DNA of 64,000 nucleotides, from NCBI RefSeq assembly GCF_000213175.1, contig NW_009799179.1, positions 6,152,337-6,216,336 of the forward strand. Reading direction: 5' to 3'. Shown here one piece after another: positions 57,801 to 64,000 of this stretch (positions within the stretch are counted from its first letter, which is position 1; each line of letters starts with the position of its first letter). Position numbers and translations under genes: made by a program. The notes under the pieces were generated by a model. The model worked only from the letters and a program-made list of their open reading frames with translations. It made no database searches and had not been told where the DNA came from. This stretch comes from Neurospora tetrasperma FGSC 2508 (lineage: Eukaryota > Ascomycota > Sordariomycetes > Sordariales > Sordariaceae).

Positions 57801-60800
57801 CTCACACTCGAAAGACTGCATCGAAAGGCAAAGGAGTGGCTCACTAGCGCTGTTAACACAGCACCTGCCGATGTCAAGGGCCTCTTGCAAACCTACCTTT
57901 CTGATTTTGATGATGACGCTTCTTATGGGCACATGTCACTTGGCCGATCTTTTGCTGTCGATATTGGCTCAGTAATCCCTTCGACAGACCAGAGGTTGGC
58001 TTTGCTTGACGTGTTGGGGGATTACCGTATCAACACTGCTTCGGATTTCATGGCACAGTATACCAAGCGCCAGGAATATCGATACACAGAGGCACTTCCA
58101 GACCGCAGCTTGGAATGGCAGGGTTTCATGCACCCTGACCAGGCAACTTCTTCTCTCCCATCAGTGACCAGCGACAGCCTCGACGCCATAACCGCTCTTG
58201 CTCATATTGAGAAGCGCGTTCTCAGCCGCAAAACCACTCCGCTTACAGATGTCAGGAACACCTTGCGCCGTGCTGCTGCTTTGCTGTGTCGCAGTACTGA
58301 TGACGAATGCTCCATTGTCCACTATTTGGTCAGCATTCCGTTCGGAATCTTTACGAAGCAGTCTATCAAACTTGGAGTGTCTCTCTGGCTGGGCGTGATC
58401 AACGAGAATCCGCGGATGGAACCCCGGATCCTTGCCGAAATAGCCCAGCAGTGGGAATTCAGTATCCAAAAGCGGCTCGGTCTTTTTAGTTCTACCATTT
58501 GCAACCCCGATCCCTTCTTTTTGAAGGAAGAATTTGCGCCCGCCGACTCGGCGTCCGTCGCAAAGCGTAAGCAACTGGTGCATAACATTCTCGCACCTCA
58601 CACTCGACTTCTGCAGTTTTTTGCAAGTCATTACAACGCTACGCGGCTTGGAAATCCAGATACCCAGCAGATCTTCCTCCGTCTCCTGGAAGTGACCCTG
58701 ACTGCAATGAAGCTCTCTCATCCTCACCCTATGGCCAGAGAGATTCGGTTCCAGACTGTGTTGTTTGGATTGCGAGTTCTCGCCACGAGCACAACCATGG
58801 GAACCACGGCACAGTGGAGGCTGAAGGACCTTGTCCTTTCTGCAGGCCTTAGCTGGTTTTGCGCAGCCCCATGCTGGTCGTTCGGTAGCAATGTACTGCA
58901 GCTCAAGACAGAAATCACCCTGATATCAGACGTTCTCATGGCTTTGAAGACGACGGCAACAGTTGGAGCACAGACCGTGGGCAAAAGGTCTTTGGCTTCC
59001 AAGGAAAGACTGCTGCAGTTGCTTCTGGAAAATGAGCAGTCGCGACTGACTGTTTGGGTGCAACCGCTGGGTGAGCCGCTCAAGACACCACATCATCTGA
59101 TTCATCAGACAACTGCGAATAAGAATCTTGTAGAGGTACGTATCGTGGATTTCAGTCATGAGAAAACTGATTTGGCTGACCGTTGCATAGGCCGCCATCT
59201 TCCCCCTTGTTCGGATTGCGTGGCTCGAATCTCCTTCATTGGCTGTGCATCTCGCCAGCAGATTTCCTTATCCGCGAGTCAAGCAAGAAGTTCGGTGGCT
59301 TCTTCTGAATTTCCCTGCCAAGGCGATCAAAGAGCCCGAAGCGGTGGCGACACTTGTTGACGGCTCATTGCCCGAAGATGTTAGCTTTCAACTCAAGGTA
59401 TCTACATCCGTTAGCTGCTAACGAAACTGCGACTATCTCTTTATACTGGTTGCTAACTTTCACACCTTAGTACCTTCTCTTCTGGGCCCCGGTTAACCCC
59501 ATAACGTCGATAACGTTTTTCCTGCCCGCATACCGGAATCATCCTTATCTGATACAGTACGCCATGAGGGCACTGGAAAGTCATTCTGTTGACGTGACAT
59601 TCTTCTATGTCCCGCAAATTGTGCAAACCCTTCGTTATGATGCTCTAGGTTACGTTGAGCGCTACATCCTCGAGACAGCCCAGTTCTCCCAACTCTTCGC
59701 GCATCAAATCATCTGGAACATGAAGGCGAACGCCTATAAGGACGAAGACGCTACAATCGTAAGTTATCTTAATTTGGATTCGGTCGGCAAAGAGATTGAT
59801 ATACTAATACGACATAGCCGGATGCGATTAAACCAACCCTTGACAAAGTCATGGGCCACATGATAGACAGTTTCTCTACCGTCGATCGTGAATTCTATGA
59901 ACGCGAATTTGCCTTCTTCGATGAGGTGACTAGCATTTCGGGCAAGCTTAAGCCTTTCATTAAGAAGTCCAAGCCGGAGAAGAAGCAAAAGATCGAGGAG
60001 GAATTGCGCAACATTAAGGTTGAGGTTGGCGTCTATCTGCCCAGTAACCCGGATGGCGTGGTCATCGGCATTGATCGAAAGTCAGGCAAGCCATTGCAGA
60101 GTCACGCAAAAGCTCCTTTCATGGCAACTTTCCGCATTCAAAAGTCCAAAGGAGGGGTGGAAGAGACTGAGGACATGATCGAAGAATCGGAAGCGGATAG
60201 TGATGATGCGGCAAAGGCCAGCACCATTGAGGTGTGGCAATCGGCCATCTTCAAGGTCGGTGACGACTGCAGACAAGACGTGTTGGCCCTTCAGATGATC
60301 GCCGCCTTCCGAGGAATCTTTCAGACAGTTGGTCTTGATGTCTTTGTCTTTCCTTACCGAGTGACGGCCACAGCACCTGGCTGCGGTGTCATCGATGTCC
60401 TTCCCAACTCCATATCCCGAGACATGCTGGGCCGAGAAGCCGTCAACGGGCTCCATGACTACTTCGTTTCCAAGTATGGCAACGAGGATTCACTTCGCTT
60501 CCAACAGGCCCGAAACAACTTTGTCAAGAGTATGGCGGCATACTCGGTCATTTCGTTCCTCCTACAATTCAAGGACAGGCATAACGGTAACATCATGATT
60601 GATGATGCCGGCCACATTCTTCACATCGATTTCGGTTTCTGTTTCGATATTGCCCCTGGTGGTATCAAGTTTGAGCGTGCCCCGTTCAAGCTAACATCCG
60701 AAATGCTTGCTGTGATGGGCGGCAGTCCAGATCACCAGTCCTTCAAGTGGTTTGAGGAGCTGTGTATCAAAGCCTTCCTTGCTTCCCGGCAATACGCGGA

Positions 60801-61014
60801 AAAGTTGTCACAGATTGTGTTGCTGATGATGGACAGCGGCTTGCCATGCTTCAAGCCGGAGAGCGTGAAGCACTTCAAGGAGCGATTTGTGCTGGAGAAG
60901 AGCGAGCGTGAGGCAGCCGATTTCATGAAGGATCTTATCAGGAAGAGTTACGCAAGCTATTCGACGGGATTGTACGACCAATTCCAGCTTCTGACGAACG
61001 GCATCCCTTACTAA
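54865..61014 (+). CDS. STT4: Phosphatidylinositol 4-kinase, type III alpha
   Basis: Makes PI4P at the plasma membrane from phosphatidylinositol and ATP (Stt4/PI4KIIIalpha). Exons 54865-55077, 55140-56738, 56793-59135, 59191-59397, 59471-59758 and 59818-61014 give 1948 residues, the family's usual size. Introns are 54-73 nt. The N-terminus MGRSIRSKALLQIAALSASN is followed, across intron 1 (donor ATG|GTACAA, acceptor CTAG with a CTGAC branch), by TIKEYEVLFALCKAAPSLTT. A long helical solenoid precedes the lipid-kinase domain: KVGDDCRQDVLALQM near 1696, the catalytic loop DRHNGNIM near 1803, and HIDFGF (the DFG-equivalent, D near 1821). The end is YDQFQLLTNGIPY. All catalytic motifs are intact. 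The region 55010-55080 has low conservation, so the exon-1 end is the least certain junction. Confidence 0.95.
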
Positions 61015-61686
61015 GATTTTGGGCGTTGGTGGTGATTGGGGCATTCTCCTCAGGCCATCTGTTACAATTTCCACATAATGCTCGTCCAGTTCTATATTAC
61101 CTGCACGACAGTTCCGTAATGTACAATTTTTCATTCTTTCGTCATCGCCCATCTCCGGTCATGATTTGGTCTTGACTCAAGCTGAGAGCCGATGATTTTG
61201 CCCACCAAAATTGAACCGTGATTGTATTGATTCTTGAACGTTGGTGTGCCTGATGTGTAGCCATCATCTTGTAAGCCAGGCACGCTGGTTACTTCCTCTC
61301 TTTCGAACAGCCTTGTTACCTGATCAACCAGCCAGCCATCAGCCAGCGTTCGAAGCAGTCGACTATCGCCTGCTGAAGGCGTAAGTCCGCCCTTGTGCGG
61401 AGGTAAGGTTGCCAAGCTAACGTATGTGATTTCTGACAGCCCACGACCGGCGGTCCTGGATCTTGACAAACTTCCGAGACGTACCAACACCCTCGAGCCA
61501 GAAAGCTGGACTGGCCAAGACTGGGGCCAGCTGAGGCTCTGACAATGCCGGGAGTCTCGCTGACCTTGTATGGTGGCACCATCCAACCTCAACAATGAAT
61601 CAACCGGGCTTGCCTACGTGTGAGATGAGAACACGAGGCGCACCTCGGTAAACTCCGGTGAGCCTAACATGCTCACTGCGCCGAGC
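61015..61686. other. Convergent 3' region of STT4 and the CDF transporter
   Basis: No coding or RNA signal is seen in this 672-bp stretch. Confidence 0.5.
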
Positions 61687-63778
61687 TTATATGTTGTGTT
61701 GCTGTTCCATATGAGTGGGGAGGTTGTAACTAGCATAGTCGACGTGGACAAACGCTCTATCGACAATTGGGACAGATTCTATGACGTATTGGAGGCTTTC
61801 ACTGTACCCCGCAGGTCAACTCGTCTGTCATCAAATAACATGTTTTAACCAATGCGCGGGGGTTTGAAGAACGTATACTTACGCCAAATCATGACTGTCC
61901 TTGAGTGACGTGCTGGCATCCAAAACAATGTCAACTTCAACGTTAAGCTTGTCTCCCGAGTGGTAGGCTTGCAAGCCCTGGATCTGTTTGATAGTCTTCG
62001 CGAATCGCATCGTCAAGTAGAGCACTATTTTCGGCTCTGTTAGCAAAGGATGGAGGCAGGGAAAAGCGGACTGGGCTGAACTCCTCGGCAACGGCGACAA
62101 TCGCAACGGCACTTACAGATATTGCGTTGATCAGCAGTGGCGGAAAAGCCGGTCAGGTGTCTGATGTGCTCCCCGGATGTTTGAGACCAGTTGAAGATGA
62201 CCACCAAGGAGAGTAGCAAGCCTCCAAGCGCATCGAGCCACCAGATTTGACAGTAGTAGCCAACTGCATCGACAAAGGTGGAGGTCAGTGTGAGGCAATG
62301 AGGCTTTGGAGTAAGAGGGGGAAAGACAGACTTAATGGGAAAGCGATTGAGCCGGCGTTGAATATGACATCGGTGCTGGCATCCGAGGCCCTGAAGAAAC
62401 ATGTAAGCCAGTGTCTTTCATCTCAAGGAGAAGCAGGTGAGGGATTGAGGGTTTTGCGTTCTCCTACTTACAAGGCCTGGACACTGGAGTTCTTGATGAG
62501 ACGGCACCAGAGCCAACACATGCCCTTGATGACGACGGTACTCAACATGATGGCTATGGCCGGTACACCACTTGTAAAACGAAACATATCAGCATTAGAG
62601 TAAAAGAAAGGCCTGAAGAGGTCGACAGGGAATAGGGATTAAGGACACATACAGTTCAATAACCTCCCGGTCATTTGACATGAGACGTTGGATAGCTTCG
62701 AGGGCGACCTGAGCAAACGACGTGATCATGATAACGGAGAAGACAAGCACCCCAATCGGCTCCAGTCTTCTTCGCCCAATGGGATATCGATATTGATCCT
62801 GTCGACTGATCAGCCAGGTAGTGATCCACACAATGGCAGTCGACAGGAAATCCAGAATCGCGTCCACCAAACTTGCCAATACTGAGACGGATGGGACGGT
62901 CAGGACTACCGCGAGCTTGCCGACTAGGAGGATAGCGTTGGCAGCAAAGTTGATGTAAATAGCCAAGGTAACGATGGAGGCGGAGCTATCGACATCATCA
63001 TCCTCGAGCCATGGGATCTCAGGCCGGGTCTCCTGGCTAGCAACTTGGTCACTGTCCTCGTCGTCGACGGCGTGGTCATCACCACCGAAGAGAGGTGTGG
63101 TCTCGGTTGGTCGGTAGATGTCCTTGGGCGTCCGCTTGACCTTACGAGTCTTGGAGAATGTTGGGGCGGGCTCTGCAGCGGCACCGCTGGTTGGCGGCGT
63201 GGTAACAGGAGCCTCCAGACCTCCACGGAAAGCCCATGGCGGAAGGTCGTTGTATTCATTGAGTAGGTCATGAGGCAAGGATGAATCCAGAAGTTTATCA
63301 ATGTACAGATACTGCTGGACAAGGTAGTTGCAACGCTCATAGTATTCACGGCTACAACAGGGCATCAGCATCAAGCGGCTCGAGCAAGGATTACGGGCAA
63401 CACTAACATGGACTTTTTCATGGTCGCCAGCTCGTCTTCGGTCTTCCAATATCTTTCCCACCGATATCGAGGGTTGCTGTTTCCGATCAGGCGCATGCTG
63501 CGCATATGAGGTCCGTTGAGAACAGCGCTCATGCGCCGCTCATCCCGGCGGGGAGATTCATCATCCACTAATCTCCGTTCCACCCCAAGACCTGCAAGAG
63601 CCTCCTCCTCGTCACGAAAAGGGTTTAAAGGGTTTGGTAGTGATATACCAGGGCGGTTTCTGATGAGCGATGCCAGCGCGCTATGTCCTTTGGGGGCCGG
63701 TGGTTGCGGCTCTTGCAGGCAGAGAAATGGACCGCTGCGGCCGCCCGGATATGAATGTGCGTAATTTGGAGATGCCAT
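61687..63778 (-). CDS. Cation diffusion facilitator (CDF) transporter, DxxxD (Mn-like) class
   Basis: A membrane antiporter that moves divalent metal out of the cytosol. Exons 63408-63778, 62653-63351, 62472-62570, 62332-62390, 62117-62263, 61883-62024 and 61687-61801 give 543 residues. A long cytosolic N-terminus (ends KKSIREYYERCNYLVQQYLY) precedes the membrane domain: AIYINFAANAILLVGKLAVV, SVLASLVDAILDFLSTAIVW, RYPIGRRRLEPIGVLVFSVI, then VPAIAIMLSTVVIKGMCWLW, SDASTDVIFNAGSIAFPLIG, IWWLDALGGLLLSLVVIF. The C-terminal domain has LQAYHSGDKLNVEVDIVLD and ESLQYVIESVPIVDRAFVHV. Both metal-site motifs are DxxxD (DAILD, DASTD), which family classifications associate with Mn2+ rather than Zn2+ (HxxxD). 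The intron at 62264-62331 has an unusual GTCTGT donor. Either a Golgi or vacuolar location is possible. Confidence 0.93.
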
Positions 63779-64000
63779 TCCCTCCTGCCGTCGTTTTTGT
63801 TGACTTTGGATGGTGAGTGAAAAGGCCGAGGGAAAGAGGACCCGCTGAATCAAAGATAGACAATCAGAAAGGGAAGATAAGGCTGGGTAACAAGGGTGCT
63901 TGTTGAGGAGAAGGTGAAACTAGCAACGGATTCAGACCCATGGAAGTAAACAGCGGACAAACCCGCTGCTGGTGGACCTTCAAGAATGAGGTGGATGGAA
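63779..64000. other. Upstream region of the CDF gene, cut by the window end
   Basis: 222 bp of probable 5' UTR and promoter. Nothing further can be said. Confidence 0.4.

Noticed and set aside
1-64000. CRISPR array, toxin-antitoxin, phage or secondary-metabolite cluster
   Set aside because: No regularly spaced repeats, polyketide or peptide synthase signatures or clustered tailoring genes were seen; the genes are typical fungal housekeeping genes.

Overview
The window is nuclear DNA from a filamentous ascomycete, most likely a Sordariomycete and perhaps Hypocreales. The organism is inferred from gene content (fungal ATG11, STT4, HSP30-type small heat shock protein, RRM+YTH protein), from short introns (about 54-340 nt) with GT...AG ends and CTAAC/CTGAC branch sites, and from a strong repeat-induced point mutation (RIP) signature. 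I could not run a species search.

Positions 1 to about 14,760 are an extremely AT-rich, RIP-degraded transposon block in which CpA is almost eliminated and TpA greatly over-represented. It holds the right-hand part of one Ty3/gypsy-like element (1-5589) and a complete second one (6110-13726) with LTRs of about 262 bp and a perfect 5-bp target duplication TTGCT. One LTR of the second element carries a 402-bp, GC-normal, non-RIPed insertion (13201-13602) with its own GTAGC duplication. A solo LTR of the same family lies inverted at 14007-14260. The block ends about 100 bp from the stop codon of an intact nine-exon gene.

From 14.8 kb onward the sequence is ordinary gene space. In order: a conserved fungal protein of unknown function (-), NHP6 HMG-box protein (-), a 610-base assembly gap with homopolymer junk on its right side, a CENP-H-like kinetochore protein (-), ATG11 (+), mitochondrial ribosomal protein bL9m (-), an alcohol acetyltransferase-family enzyme (-), a 1020-residue single-membrane-span protein (+), a nucleotidyltransferase-fold protein (-), LSM6 (+), HSP30-type small heat shock protein (-), an RRM+YTH m6A-reader-like protein (-), 20S proteasome beta-6 PRE7 (-), phosphatidylinositol 4-kinase STT4 (+) and a CDF metal transporter of the DxxxD (Mn-like) class (-). 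Splice junctions were worked out by hand; each multi-exon model keeps an open frame and a length divisible by three.

These are mainly housekeeping genes (chromatin, autophagy, translation, RNA metabolism, proteolysis, lipid signalling, metal homeostasis) and do not form an obvious cluster or pathway. I see no CRISPR array, phage, secondary-metabolite cluster or convincing tRNA/rRNA. The least explained items are a telomere-like CCCTAA array beside a GC hairpin at 31.5 kb, a set of imperfect palindromes in the first LTR, three conserved proteins I cannot name, and a 4.5-kb stretch (48.0-52.5 kb) with no recognisable gene.
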